Source of the DNA: JBHIEE01 sp046760445
GTDB taxonomy: Bacteria > Acidobacteriota > Aminicenantia > JdFR-78
Length of the DNA stretch: 15,985 nt
Direction of reading: 5' to 3'
Assembly (NCBI GenBank): GCA_046760445.1
Contig: JBHIEE010000065.1
Location: 1 to 15,985 of the forward strand
The translations under genes were made by a program, and so were the position numbers. Below, one piece after another: positions 1 through 7,545 of this stretch. Numbering within the stretch: position 1 is the stretch's first letter; every line of letters starts with the position of its first letter. The notes beneath the pieces were generated by a model, which saw only the letters and a program-made list of their open reading frames with translations, did not search any database and was not told the DNA's origin.

Positions 1-685
1 AATAAGATATTGTAGCAACAATTCTTCCGTTTTGTCTGGCGATGAAAAAATTATCCAAAGAAAAGTCCTTACTTTCTTTTAAAATCTTGCTAACCTTTTC
101 GTTATTGAACTCTTCGACCAGCTCATATCTTTTAAAAAATCTCAAGAAGAACTTCTCAATCTCTTGGAGATTAGACTTCGAGAGTCTTTCTATTTCGTAT
201 TTATTTTTTATCTTGAATTTTAATAAAGGAAAAATATGGAAAACTTTGAAGTTGGCAATAGGATAAAATTTTGGGATATTTACCCTTCCTGAAATAATTC
301 TTAAAACTTTCTGGTTTTCTTTGAGCGCAAAAAGAATGCCAAGCTGGGCATTCTTTTCCAACATTTCATCGTAAGTCCTCTTCATCAATCGGTATAAAGT
401 TCGGCTCCCTTTGGCTGATTCCTTAATCTTTAGTCCTCCAGTATAGCCAATCTTTATTAAATTGCCGAATAAACGGACATTTCTGAAAGAAACCCCAATA
501 ACACCAATAATATCTCCATCTCTCTCAGCCACAAAGACCTTTGAATCATAGCCTTGAAGACTTGGAAGATAGAAATAATTAGGAAAGCGATCTACATAGA
601 TACTGATAGAACCTTGCATCGGCGTCTCCCGAGAAAGCTTAAGCAGAGCTTGGTTGTCTTTTGAATCAGCTTCTCGAATATGCAT
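1..685 (-). CDS. Tandem-GNAT acetyltransferase-like protein, 3' end cut by window edge
   Basis: This frame is open from ATG 685 to the left edge, about 228 codons, with no stop in the window. It begins MHIREADSKDNQALLKLSRE, a typical GNAT N-terminus. The segment FVAERDGDIIGVIGV resembles the central beta strands of a GNAT fold, followed by a region (about residues 85-120) where the acetyl-CoA loop should be, although the usual Q/RxxGxG/A signature is weak (KGSRTLYRLM). Around residue 165 a second unit seems to start (IERLSKSNLQEIEKFF, then FFIARQNGRIVATISY at the edge), so the whole protein is probably a two-domain GNAT of roughly 350 residues or more. The substrate cannot be told. It diverges from accA. 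No Shine-Dalgarno precedes the ATG; a promoter lies right against it. Family is likely, function unknown. Confidence 0.75.
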   Translation of the reverse strand, partial: MHIREADSKDNQALLKLSRETPMQGSISIYVDRFPNYFYLPSLQGYDSKVFVAERDGDIIGVIGVSFRNVRLFGNLIKIGYTGGLKIKESAKGSRTLYRLMKRTYDEMLEKNAQLGILFALKENQKVLRIISGRVNIPKFYPIANFKVFHIFPLLKFKIKNKYEIERLSKSNLQEIEKFFLRFFKRYELVEEFNNEKVSKILKESKDFSLDNFFIARQNGRIVATISY

Positions 686-692
686 GTTAATT

Positions 693-720
693 ATTATATA
701 ACTATAAAAATCAAATTCAA
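693..720 (-). promoter_or_regulatory. Promoter of the GNAT gene, likely leaderless
   Basis: On the minus strand a -35-like TTGAAT (715-720) and a perfect -10 TATAAT (693-698) are 16 bp apart. Only seven bases (AATTAAC) separate the -10 from ATG 685, so transcription should begin at or next to the A of the start codon, and there is no ribosome binding site. Inference: leaderless mRNA. Confidence 0.55.
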
Positions 721-971
721 AAAGTTTTTTCTTTTACTAAAATCAAAATGTGACAAAGGAAAGCTCAACCTCAATCCATCTTTTTCTTTAAGGAATAGTT
801 AGCCTCATACTTTAGAATAGATGATTGAGAATTAATAGTTTTTCTCAGATTCGTTTCAATCAGATTTGCTGATAATAACCGCTTGGGCCAGACATAATAT
901 ATTAATCAATAGTTTTTTGAAATCTAAACCAAGATGTATTCCTGTCTCTTTTAACCCATAAGAATCTTGGC
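721..971. other. AT-rich intergenic stretch without recognised gene
   Basis: This is most of the 347-bp gap between the divergent GNAT and accA genes. No coding frame with a start and ribosome binding site, no tRNA-like cloverleaf and no strong terminator were seen. Two similar short runs (TTAATAGTTTTT near 832 and TCAATAGTTTTTT near 906) and a small hairpin (ATCAG-ATTTG-CTGAT near 861) are all that stand out. It may hold regulatory sites for either gene. Confidence 0.4.
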
Positions 972-999
972 TTGACAAAAATTTAACAAAAACTATAGA
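972..999 (+). promoter_or_regulatory. Promoter of accA (and probably the accA-hisS-aspS run)
   Basis: A consensus -35 TTGACA (972-977) is followed after 16 bp by TATAGA (994-999). Transcription would start near 1006, giving a leader of about 27 nt. That leader contains no Shine-Dalgarno sequence. Confidence 0.65.
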
Positions 1000-1032
1000 A
1001 TAAGCAAGTAAAATCTACTGTTAAAAATTATT

Positions 1033-1983
1033 ATGGCTAAACAAAAAACTTTTTTCGAATTAGAAAAACCAATCCTTGAGTTAAAGGAAAAGATAAGCAA
1101 ATTAGAAACTGATCCTAAAAATAAGAAAAGGGTTACTGAATTAAAAGAAGAACTGAGAAAGAAGTGGGAAGCTGTTTCCAGGAAGTTAACTCCTCTTCAT
1201 ATCATTCAAATTGCTCGACATCCTCAACGACCTTATACCTTAGATTACATTGAACATCTCATTGAAGATTTTATAGAACTCCATGGTGATCGACGATTCG
1301 CCGATGATCCAGCGATCATTGCTGGATTAGGTTTTTACCATAAACAGACTGTAGCCGTAATTGGACATCAAAAAGGACGGACGACCAAAGAGAAGCTTTT
1401 CAGAAACTTTGGCATGCCTAACCCTGAAGGTTACAGAAAGGCATTAAGAATAATGAAATTAGCTGAGAAATTTGGATTTCCAATTATTACCTTGATAGAT
1501 ACTCCGGGTGCTTACCCAGGAATTGGTGCTGAAGAGAGAGGACAGGCAGAAGCCATTGCTTATAATTTGAAGGAAATTTCTAAGTTAAAGGTGCCAATTA
1601 TTAATATAATTATTGGAGAAGGAGGAAGCGGGGGAGCATTGGCGATTGGAATTGGGGATAGAACTCTCATACTCCAATATTCTTTTTATTCAGTTATTTC
1701 CCCGGAGGGGTGCGCTGCTATTTTGTGGAAAGACCAAGCAGCAACGGATTTAGCAGCCAAGAGCCTAAAATTAACAGCGCAAGATCTTTTAAATTCGGGA
1801 GTAATTGATGCCATTATTCCAGAGCCCATAGGAGGAGCCCACTCAGACTATGAACAAACATTTAAGAATGTAGATAAATATTTAAAAGAAAATTTAGAAG
1901 AAATTAAAAAATTAAACCCAGAAGAAAGATTGAGACTCCGATATCAGAAATTTCGAAAAATAGGAGCATTTATAGAAAAGTAA
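1033..1983 (+). CDS. accA: Acetyl-CoA carboxylase carboxyltransferase subunit alpha
   Basis: AccA transfers the carboxyl group from biotin on AccB to acetyl-CoA, making malonyl-CoA for fatty acid synthesis, as an alpha2beta2 complex with AccD in the cytoplasm. The 316 residues match the usual AccA length (about 320). The N-terminal helical segment (FELEKPILELKEKISKLE) is followed by the crotonase-like carboxyltransferase domain: LTPLHIIQIARHPQRPYTLDY (52-72), HGDRRFADDPAI (84-95), DTPGAYPG (156-163), the oxyanion-loop stretch GEGGSGGALAIG (195-206) and SPEGCAAILWKD (223-234). accD is not adjacent, so the partner subunit must be encoded elsewhere. The ATG has no Shine-Dalgarno upstream, but the N-terminus MAKQKTFFELEKPI fits the family and no better start is present. 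hisS follows after 92 bp on the same strand. Confidence 0.97.
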   Translation: MAKQKTFFELEKPILELKEKISKLETDPKNKKRVTELKEELRKKWEAVSRKLTPLHIIQIARHPQRPYTLDYIEHLIEDFIELHGDRRFADDPAIIAGLGFYHKQTVAVIGHQKGRTTKEKLFRNFGMPNPEGYRKALRIMKLAEKFGFPIITLIDTPGAYPGIGAEERGQAEAIAYNLKEISKLKVPIINIIIGEGGSGGALAIGIGDRTLILQYSFYSVISPEGCAAILWKDQAATDLAAKSLKLTAQDLLNSGVIDAIIPEPIGGAHSDYEQTFKNVDKYLKENLEEIKKLNPEERLRLRYQKFRKIGAFIEK

Positions 1984-1984
1984 A

Positions 1985-2053
1985 AAGTGCCAAAGTGTTT
2001 ATGTGCTCATGTGCATAGGTTAAGAACACAGGCACGTGGGCACATAGGCACTT
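1985..2053 (+). repeat. Long imperfect inverted repeat between accA and hisS
   Basis: AAGTGCC (1985-1991) pairs with GGCACTT (2047-2053). After an 8-nt bulge on the left arm, 2000-2014 pairs with 2032-2046 over 15 bp including two G-T pairs, around a 17-nt loop. A competing pairing exists between GGTTAA (2018-2023) and TTAACC (2052-2057). There is no T-run after it, so a simple intrinsic terminator is unlikely. The GTGC-rich arms look like a dispersed intergenic palindrome, or an RNA structure that separates accA from hisS. Confidence 0.6.
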
Positions 2054-2075
2054 AACCACGTTCCATGAGAAGGAA

Positions 2076-3314
2076 ATGATTTCAGCAATTAAAGGGACAA
2101 AAGATATATTACCTTCTGAAATAAAAAAATGGCGTCAGGTCGAAGAGACTGCCAGAAAAATATTTGAGCTCTATGGCTATCAAGAAATCAGAATCCCTAT
2201 TTTTGAAGCCACTGAACTTTTTGAGAGAGGAACCGGCCAGACAACTGAAGTAGTTACTAAAGAGATGTATACCTTCCGAGATAAAGGAGGCCGATCCATT
2301 ACCTTAAGACCAGAATGCACACCGAGTGTAGTTCGAGCTCTAATTGAGAATCGGCTTTATCTAAAACCAAATCCTTTGCGATTTTACTATCTTGGACCTA
2401 TGTTTCGCTATGATAAACCTCAAAAAGGAAGGTTTCGCCAATTTCATCAAATAGGGATTGAAGTTTTTGGAGAAGATGACCCAGCGATAGATGCTGAGAT
2501 TGTTGAGATGGTTGATTTTTTTCTCAAAAGATTAAGAATTGCCGATATAGAAGTATTAATCAATTCCATAGGATGTAAGAATTGCCGCCCCTCCTATATT
2601 GAGATATTAAGAGAAGAAACAAAAAAGCACCAAGGGAAATTCTGCCCTGATTGCCAGCGAAAAATTGAAATTAATCCTTTGAGAATATTTGATTGCAAAA
2701 AAGATGCCTGTCAGGAAGTTGCTGAGGTTTTACCAAAAATTATTGATTATCTTTGTGCTGACTGTGCTGAGCACTTTTCCAAATTTAAAGGTTATTTAGA
2801 ACAATATGAGATCCAATATAGAGTTGAGCCAAAATTAGCTCGAGGATTAGATTATTACACTAAAACTGTTTTCGAAGTTGTTTCTCATAAATTAGGAGCT
2901 CAAAATGCAATTTTAGGTGGAGGAAGATACGATGATATGGTCAAGGACTTTGGTGGACCTGCTCTTTCAGGCATTGGATTTGCCATTGGAATGGAGAGGT
3001 TAATTTCACTTCTGCCCGAGGAAGAAAAAAAAGAAGAAAAAGAACTTTTCATTGCTTATTTAGGCGAGGAAGCAAAAAAGGAAGTAATTGATTTAATAAG
3101 ATTTTTTAGACAGGAAGAGATTGTTAGCTTGGTAGAGTTTAAGGATAAAAGTCTAAGAAATCAATTGAGCAGAGCAGATAAGCTTGGAGTGAGATGGGCC
3201 TTAATTGTTGGGGAAGATGAAGTTAAAAAAGGGAAATATCAGTTAAAAGATATGGAAAAAGGCACTCAGGAAGAGTTAACCAAAGAAGAAATTATAAAAA
3301 AGCTAAAAATTTAA
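2076..3314 (+). CDS. hisS: Histidyl-tRNA synthetase
   Basis: This class II synthetase charges tRNA-His in the cytoplasm. The 412 residues agree with bacterial HisRS (about 420). The N-terminus IKGTKDILPSE is diagnostic. Motif 2 is FRYDKPQKGRFRQFHQIGIE (110-129), the histidine-binding HisA motif is RGLDYYTKTVFEV (256-268) followed by GGGRYDDMV (281-289), and motif 3 is GIGFAIGMERL (299-309). The insertion domain holds the cysteine pairs often seen in bacterial HisRS (C167/C170, C190/C193, C207/C212, C227/C230). A C-terminal anticodon-binding alpha/beta domain covers about 325-412. The start ATG 2076 is set by the family N-terminus; the purine run GAGAAGGAA touches the ATG, which is closer than usual. 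Confidence 0.97.
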   Translation: MISAIKGTKDILPSEIKKWRQVEETARKIFELYGYQEIRIPIFEATELFERGTGQTTEVVTKEMYTFRDKGGRSITLRPECTPSVVRALIENRLYLKPNPLRFYYLGPMFRYDKPQKGRFRQFHQIGIEVFGEDDPAIDAEIVEMVDFFLKRLRIADIEVLINSIGCKNCRPSYIEILREETKKHQGKFCPDCQRKIEINPLRIFDCKKDACQEVAEVLPKIIDYLCADCAEHFSKFKGYLEQYEIQYRVEPKLARGLDYYTKTVFEVVSHKLGAQNAILGGGRYDDMVKDFGGPALSGIGFAIGMERLISLLPEEEKKEEKELFIAYLGEEAKKEVIDLIRFFRQEEIVSLVEFKDKSLRNQLSRADKLGVRWALIVGEDEVKKGKYQLKDMEKGTQEELTKEEIIKKLKI

Positions 3315-3316
3315 AG

Positions 3317-3334
3317 AATTGACGGAAGTCAATT
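3317..3334 (+). other. Short perfect hairpin just after hisS
   Basis: AATTGAC-GGAA-GTCAATT forms a 7-bp stem with a GGAA tetraloop, starting three bases after the hisS stop. The bases downstream are A-rich rather than T-rich, so it is not a classical terminator. It could be an mRNA 3'-end stabiliser or a processing site between hisS and aspS. The rest of the 139-bp gap shows no convincing promoter. Confidence 0.4.
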
Positions 3335-3453
3335 AAAATAAATTCTAAAAGTTAATAGTTCTGTTTTAAAAAAGTTTTTTGCATCTATTTCAGTTTTGAT
3401 TAAGAGGGCGATGGCTGGAAGAGTGGTGAAGGTAGAAAAAGGGAGAAGAAATA

Positions 3454-5232
3454 ATGATTATTAAAACTGATTCTTTAGGAGACTGGCGGAGAACCAATTA
3501 TTGTGGGGAATTGCGGAGTAGCCATATCGGTCAGGAGGTGACTATTTTTGGCTGGGTCAATCGAGTGCGCGATTTGGGTAGTTTGGTTTTTATTGATTTA
3601 AGGGATAGAAAAGGCATAATTCAAATCGTATTCGCCTCAGATAATCCTCAGCTCCTTCAAAAAGCTAAAGAGATTAAAATGGAATATGTAATTGGGATAA
3701 GAGGAATAGTCCAGCCTCGAGAAAAAAAAGCAATTAACAGAGAATTACCCACCGGAGAGATTGAGATTTTAACTAAAGAGCTCAAAATTTTTGGAATAGC
3801 CCAAACGCCTCCTTTTGTCGTAGTTGATCCACCGCAAGCTTCGGAAGAGCTTCGTTTCAAATATCGGTATTTAGATTTAAGAAGACCTTCCATGCAGAGA
3901 AATTTAAAGCTCAGACATGAGGCTGCATTGAGGGTGAGAAATTATTTAAATGAAAATGGCTTCTTAGAAATTGAAACTCCCTTTTTAAGTAAGTCAACAC
4001 CTGAAGGAGCAAGGGACTATTTAGTTCCCAGCCGAATCTACAAGGGAAGATTCTATGCTCTTCCTCAATCACCTCAATTATTCAAACAAATTTTAATGAT
4101 TTCTGGGGTAGATAAGTATTTCCAGATAGTGCGATGTTTCAGAGATGAAGATTTAAGAGCTGACCGTCAGCCTGAATTTACTCAGATAGACATTGAAATG
4201 AGTTTTGTCCAGTCAGATGACATATTTTCTTTAATTGAACCAATGATGGTTACTGTTTTTGACCTGATTAAAGTTAAAATAGAAAGTTCTTTTCCTCGCA
4301 TAACCTATCAGGGAGCAATGGAAAGATATGGCACGGATAAACCAGATTTAAGAATTGAAATAGAAATTCAGGATTTAACAGATTTAGCTAAGGAAACAGA
4401 AGTGGAAATTTTTAAAAAAGCAATTTCTACTCAAGCCGAGATAAAAGGAATGATAATAAAAAGAGGAGCAGAATTTTCAAGACGAGAAATAGATAAATTA
4501 GGAGAAAAAGCCAAATCTCTGGGAGGGAAAGGAATTATCTGGATTAAAAAAGATGAAACTGGCTTTAAATCTCCTTTAAAAATTAAACAAAGCGTTCTAC
4601 AAAAAATTTGGCAAAGATTAAAAGGGGAAACAGGTGATTTGGCCTTAATAGTGGCTGATAAAAAAGATTTAGCATTGAGGATACTGGGAGAAATCAGATA
4701 TTTAGTCGGACAAAAACAAGGATTCGATAAAGAAATCTATAAATTTGTCTGGATTACAGATTTTCCTCTTTTTGAATGGAGCGAGGAAGAACAAAGACTG
4801 ATTTCCAATCATCATCCCTTTACTTCACCTCAGGAACAGGACTTAAAATTTCTTGATTCAGAACCATTAAAAGTGAAAGCAAAAGCCTATGATTTAGTTT
4901 TAAATGGAGTAGAAATAGGGGGCGGAAGTATCAGAATTAATGATCCCGAGATTCAAAAAAAGATATTCAAGATTTTAGGCTTAGGGAATAAAGAAGCAGA
5001 AGAGAAATTCGGTTTCTTTTTGGAAGCCTTAAAATATGGCACCCCTCCCCATGGCGGCATTGCTCTTGGCTTTGACCGACTGGTTATGCTTTTAGTTGGT
5101 GAAACCTCAATTCGTGATGTCATTCCATTTCCTAAAACAACAAGTGCTTTATGCCTGTTGACTGATTCTCCTTCGGAAGTAGATAGTAGACAAATCGAAG
5201 AACTGGGTTTGAAAAGAATTAAGAAAGATTAA
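3454..5232 (+). CDS. aspS: Aspartyl-tRNA synthetase
   Basis: This class IIb synthetase charges tRNA-Asp. At 592 residues it is the bacterial long form. An N-terminal OB-fold anticodon-binding domain (about 15-110, with FGWVNRVRDLGSLVFIDLRD) is followed by class II motif 1 around GFLEIETPFLSKSTPEGARD, motif 2 FRDEDLRADRQPEFTQIDIE (about 229-248), a bacterial GAD insertion domain (about 300-420), and motif 3 GIALGFDRLVMLL (about 535-547). The start ATG 3454 has GGGAG eight bases upstream. The residue after RD in the OB fold is Leu41, whereas tRNA-non-discriminating AspRS usually have His there, so this enzyme is probably specific for tRNA-Asp. It lies 139 bp after hisS, a common pairing in bacteria, and 5 bp before the radical SAM gene. 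Confidence 0.97.
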   Translation: MIIKTDSLGDWRRTNYCGELRSSHIGQEVTIFGWVNRVRDLGSLVFIDLRDRKGIIQIVFASDNPQLLQKAKEIKMEYVIGIRGIVQPREKKAINRELPTGEIEILTKELKIFGIAQTPPFVVVDPPQASEELRFKYRYLDLRRPSMQRNLKLRHEAALRVRNYLNENGFLEIETPFLSKSTPEGARDYLVPSRIYKGRFYALPQSPQLFKQILMISGVDKYFQIVRCFRDEDLRADRQPEFTQIDIEMSFVQSDDIFSLIEPMMVTVFDLIKVKIESSFPRITYQGAMERYGTDKPDLRIEIEIQDLTDLAKETEVEIFKKAISTQAEIKGMIIKRGAEFSRREIDKLGEKAKSLGGKGIIWIKKDETGFKSPLKIKQSVLQKIWQRLKGETGDLALIVADKKDLALRILGEIRYLVGQKQGFDKEIYKFVWITDFPLFEWSEEEQRLISNHHPFTSPQEQDLKFLDSEPLKVKAKAYDLVLNGVEIGGGSIRINDPEIQKKIFKILGLGNKEAEEKFGFFLEALKYGTPPHGGIALGFDRLVMLLVGETSIRDVIPFPKTTSALCLLTDSPSEVDSRQIEELGLKRIKKD

Positions 5233-5237
5233 TTAAA

Positions 5238-6236
5238 ATGAAAGAAAAAATTGAAAAAATAGGGCGAGCTCTTAATAATCTATCCAAAAATAGAATTTCT
5301 TGCCGCCTTTGTCCTCGCTCCTGTGGGGTAAATAGAGCTACAGGTGAAAAAGGGTTCTGTGAAACCGGTGACCGTGCAATCGTAGCTCATTATGGTCTTC
5401 ATTTTGGTGAAGAGCCGCCAATCAGTGGTTATTATGAGTATCGTCAAGCTTTGAAATCTTCTTCTCCTCAAAGAGGCTCAGGAACAATTTTCTTTGCTGG
5501 TTGTAATTTAAAATGCATTTTCTGCCAGAATTATCAAATTAGTTGGAACAGAATAGGAGAAGAAGTTTCTGATCAAGAATTAGCTGAGATGATGCTTCAT
5601 CTTCAGGAAAAGAAAGCAATTAATATAAACTTAGTTTCCCCTACCCATGTCATTTTGCCTATTTTGAGAGCATTAAAATTAGCCTATCAACGAGGTCTAA
5701 ATATTCCCGTGGTCTATAACTCCAATGGATATGAACTACTGGAAGCGATAAAAAATCTGGAAGGAATCGTTGATATTTATCTTCCTGATTTTAAATATTT
5801 TATCCCGGAAGTATCATTTAAGTTTTCTGGAGTAACTGATTATTCTCGAGTAGCTAAAGAAGTAATTAGAGAAATGTATTTTCAAGCTGAAGAATTAAAA
5901 TTAGATGAAGAGGAAAATGCTCTAAAAGGATTAATTATCAGACACTTAGTTCTGCCTGGACATCTTGAGGAAACATTTAAAATATTAGATTGGATTTCAA
6001 ATAACCTTTCAACCAATGTGTGGTTGAGCATTATGAGTCAATATCATCCCTGTCATAAAGCGAGAGAAGAAATTAATCGGGAGCTTACCCCAGAGGAATA
6101 CCAGAAAGTCTTGGAGAAACTAGATCTTTTAAGTTTTAAAAATGTTTTTGTTCAGCCTGAAACATTTAAATTTGAAGAGCATCTTGTCCCTGATTTCACC
6201 CAAAAAGAGCCTTTTTCCTGGTCCTCTTCAAAATGA
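5238..6236 (+). CDS. Radical SAM protein, PflX family (pyruvate formate-lyase activase homologue)
   Basis: The 332-residue protein carries the radical SAM cluster motif CNLKCIFC (C89, C93, C96), which binds a [4Fe-4S] cluster and S-adenosylmethionine. A cysteine cluster before it (C22, C25, C29, C41; CRLCPRSCG and GFCETG) is typical of the PflX/COG1313 family, as is the segment HFGEEPPISG (55-64). Family members resemble glycyl-radical-enzyme activases, but their substrates are mostly unknown. The start lies only 5 bp after the aspS stop with just a weak AAGAAAG upstream, so it is probably translated from the same mRNA as aspS. No glycyl radical enzyme is nearby. Class is sure, target unknown. 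Confidence 0.88.
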   Translation: MKEKIEKIGRALNNLSKNRISCRLCPRSCGVNRATGEKGFCETGDRAIVAHYGLHFGEEPPISGYYEYRQALKSSSPQRGSGTIFFAGCNLKCIFCQNYQISWNRIGEEVSDQELAEMMLHLQEKKAININLVSPTHVILPILRALKLAYQRGLNIPVVYNSNGYELLEAIKNLEGIVDIYLPDFKYFIPEVSFKFSGVTDYSRVAKEVIREMYFQAEELKLDEEENALKGLIIRHLVLPGHLEETFKILDWISNNLSTNVWLSIMSQYHPCHKAREEINRELTPEEYQKVLEKLDLLSFKNVFVQPETFKFEEHLVPDFTQKEPFSWSSSK

Positions 6237-6262
6237 TTTTTAGCTATCTCGCTGGAGAAGAT

Positions 6263-6898
6263 TTATCCAGAAACCCGAGTATCAGAGGTTCTCTTTTCGC
6301 AATATTTTTCTATTTCACACTCATTACATCTTGGTTTTATTGGTCGGCAGATTGTTTGTCCGTGAAGAACTAATAATTCATTTATATCTGCCCAATATTC
6401 TTTTGGTAGTACTTTTCTTAATTCCATTTCTGTTTGTTCAGGAGTTTTAGTTTTTACTAAACCCATTCGGTTAGAAATCCGACGAACATGGGTATCTACA
6501 ACTATGGCTGGTTTATTAAAAGCAAAACTTAACACAGCGTTAGCTGTTTTTCTTCCCACACCTTTAAACTTTAATAATTCTTCAATAGTAGTGGGGACTC
6601 GGCAATTATGATTTTCCACTAGTTGTTTAGAGATATCAATTATTCTTTTGGTTTTTACTTTATAAAAACCAGAAGGTTTGATCGCCTTTTCTATCAGTTC
6701 TGGATCAATTTTTAAAACATCCTTTGGGTTCTTAATTATTTTAAACAATTGTCTCGAAGCCAGAGCTGTTTTCTCATCCCTTGTGCGTTGAGATAAAATA
6801 GTAGTAACTAATACCTTAAAGGGTTCTCTCGAATCAAAATTAAATGGCTTGTAATTTTCTCTTAATATTTTGAATATCTGTTTTATGTTCTTATTCAT
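6263..6898 (-). CDS. nth: Endonuclease III
   Basis: A base-excision-repair DNA glycosylase/AP lyase that removes oxidised pyrimidines. The 211 residues equal the normal family length. The helix-hairpin-helix is LLKFKGVGRKTANAVLSFAF, with the catalytic lysine K117. The catalytic aspartate is D135 in VVDTHVRRISNRMGL. A [4Fe-4S] cluster loop closes the domain: C184-x6-C191-x2-C194-x5-C200. It is convergent with the radical SAM gene, with 26 bp between the two stops and only a weak CTGGA/TCCAG hairpin there. No Shine-Dalgarno lies within reach of ATG 6898, but the N-terminus fits the family. Confidence 0.96.
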   Translation of the reverse strand: MNKNIKQIFKILRENYKPFNFDSREPFKVLVTTILSQRTRDEKTALASRQLFKIIKNPKDVLKIDPELIEKAIKPSGFYKVKTKRIIDISKQLVENHNCRVPTTIEELLKFKGVGRKTANAVLSFAFNKPAIVVDTHVRRISNRMGLVKTKTPEQTEMELRKVLPKEYWADINELLVLHGQTICRPIKPRCNECEIEKYCEKRTSDTRVSG

Positions 6899-7074
6899 AT
6901 CAGATAGTCTGAATCCTTATAGATTTTTCTTCCTTGCGATTGTGAGTTCCAGTATATTAAACTGATGCACTTGATTACACTAATTTTTCTCAAATCAGGG
7001 ATAAAGAGAATTTTTCAAGGCTAAGATTTTAATACTCCTCTTTGGAGTCCTTGCGTGACATGGAAAAATGGAAG
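6899..7074. other. Intergenic gap upstream of nth
   Basis: This 176-bp stretch separates nth from the 3' end of the acidic-protein gene, both on the minus strand. A short hairpin with arms ACTCC/GGAGT (7034-7048) sits just beyond the acidic-protein stop, but it has only a broken T-run on the minus strand and is at best a weak terminator. A TATACT that could serve as a -10 for nth is present near 6952-6957, without a good -35. Nothing coding was seen. Confidence 0.35.
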
Positions 7075-7398
7075 CTAATATTCGTCTATCTCGTCTTCTT
7101 CGAGATCAAGATCTTTTTCTAAGTCTTCTGCGTAATCTACTATATCCTCTTCATAAGGACGTTCTCCCGCCTCTTCTTTTCTCTGTTCAATTGCTTTTTC
7201 AAATTCCTCTTCATCTTCATAGCGGCGGAGGCAATTGGTATCCATATCACTATAACAAAGTTCGAGGAGATCATCTTCGATTCGGCAGAATATAGAGAGA
7301 TTATGTTCTGAGTGAAGATCTCCTATTTTCTCGACTATCTCAGCCTTCTCTTTAATCGTATCCAAGGTTGCCCAGCTTAAAATTTCAATTTCTTCCAT
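7075..7398 (-). CDS. Small acidic protein of unknown function
   Basis: The protein has 107 residues from ATG 7398 (MEEIEILSWATLDTIKEKAE). A frame extension to a TTG six codons upstream is possible, but AGGA lies four bases and GGGAG nine bases before the ATG, which favours the ATG. It is very rich in Glu and Asp, above all in the last 45 residues (EDEEEFEKAI, then EDLEKDLDLEEDEIDEY), and has two internal cysteines. There is no signal peptide or membrane segment. The N-terminal half looks folded, with alternating hydrophobics; the tail may be a disordered or metal/DNA-mimic segment. No family recognised. It has its own promoter and diverges from the QueG-like gene. Confidence 0.75.
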   Translation of the reverse strand: MEEIEILSWATLDTIKEKAEIVEKIGDLHSEHNLSIFCRIEDDLLELCYSDMDTNCLRRYEDEEEFEKAIEQRKEEAGERPYEEDIVDYAEDLEKDLDLEEDEIDEY

Positions 7399-7420
7399 TT
7401 TTTCCTGCTCCCTCAAAGAA

Positions 7421-7448
7421 TAAATATCAATTTTTCAAAAATTGTCAA
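7421..7448 (-). promoter_or_regulatory. Promoter of the acidic-protein gene with palindrome in its spacer
   Basis: On the minus strand a consensus -35 TTGACA (7443-7448) and a -10 TATTTA (7421-7426) lie 16 bp apart. The palindrome CAATTTTT-C-AAAAATTG (7428-7444) fills the spacer and touches the -35. A protein bound there would block RNA polymerase, so it is a candidate operator. Confidence 0.55.
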
Positions 7449-7484
7449 GAGGAAATCTGATTATTTAGAAATAAAATTTGAAAC

Positions 7485-7510
7485 TTTGAAAAAAATTTAT
7501 TTTTTTCAAA
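7485..7510. repeat. Perfect AT-rich inverted repeat in divergent promoter region
   Basis: TTTGAAAAAAA (7485-7495) and TTTTTTTCAAA (7500-7510) are perfect 11-bp arms around TTTA. It ends exactly where the -35 of the plus-strand promoter begins. No gene is transcribed toward it from the left, so it is not a terminator. A DNA-binding site or bent DNA is more likely. Confidence 0.6.
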
Positions 7511-7539
7511 TTGACAGTATCAGATTAAGTAAATAAAAT
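7511..7539 (+). promoter_or_regulatory. Promoter of the QueG-like gene, likely leaderless
   Basis: A consensus -35 TTGACA (7511-7516), a 17-bp spacer and -10 TAAAAT (7534-7539). The next six bases (TGTTTT) lead straight to ATG 7546, so the predicted transcription start coincides with the start codon. Confidence 0.6.
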
Positions 7540-7545
7540 TGTTTT

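Noticed and set aside
42..266. Plus-strand open frame of 74 codons
   Set aside because: It lies opposite the GNAT gene, whose frame is open over 685 bases with a domain match; no ribosome binding site.
721..971. tRNA or small RNA gene in the long gap before accA
   Set aside because: No cloverleaf, no conserved TTCRA-type loop and no terminator could be found by eye.
3657..3893. Minus-strand open frame within aspS
   Set aside because: Shadow of a fully conserved synthetase.
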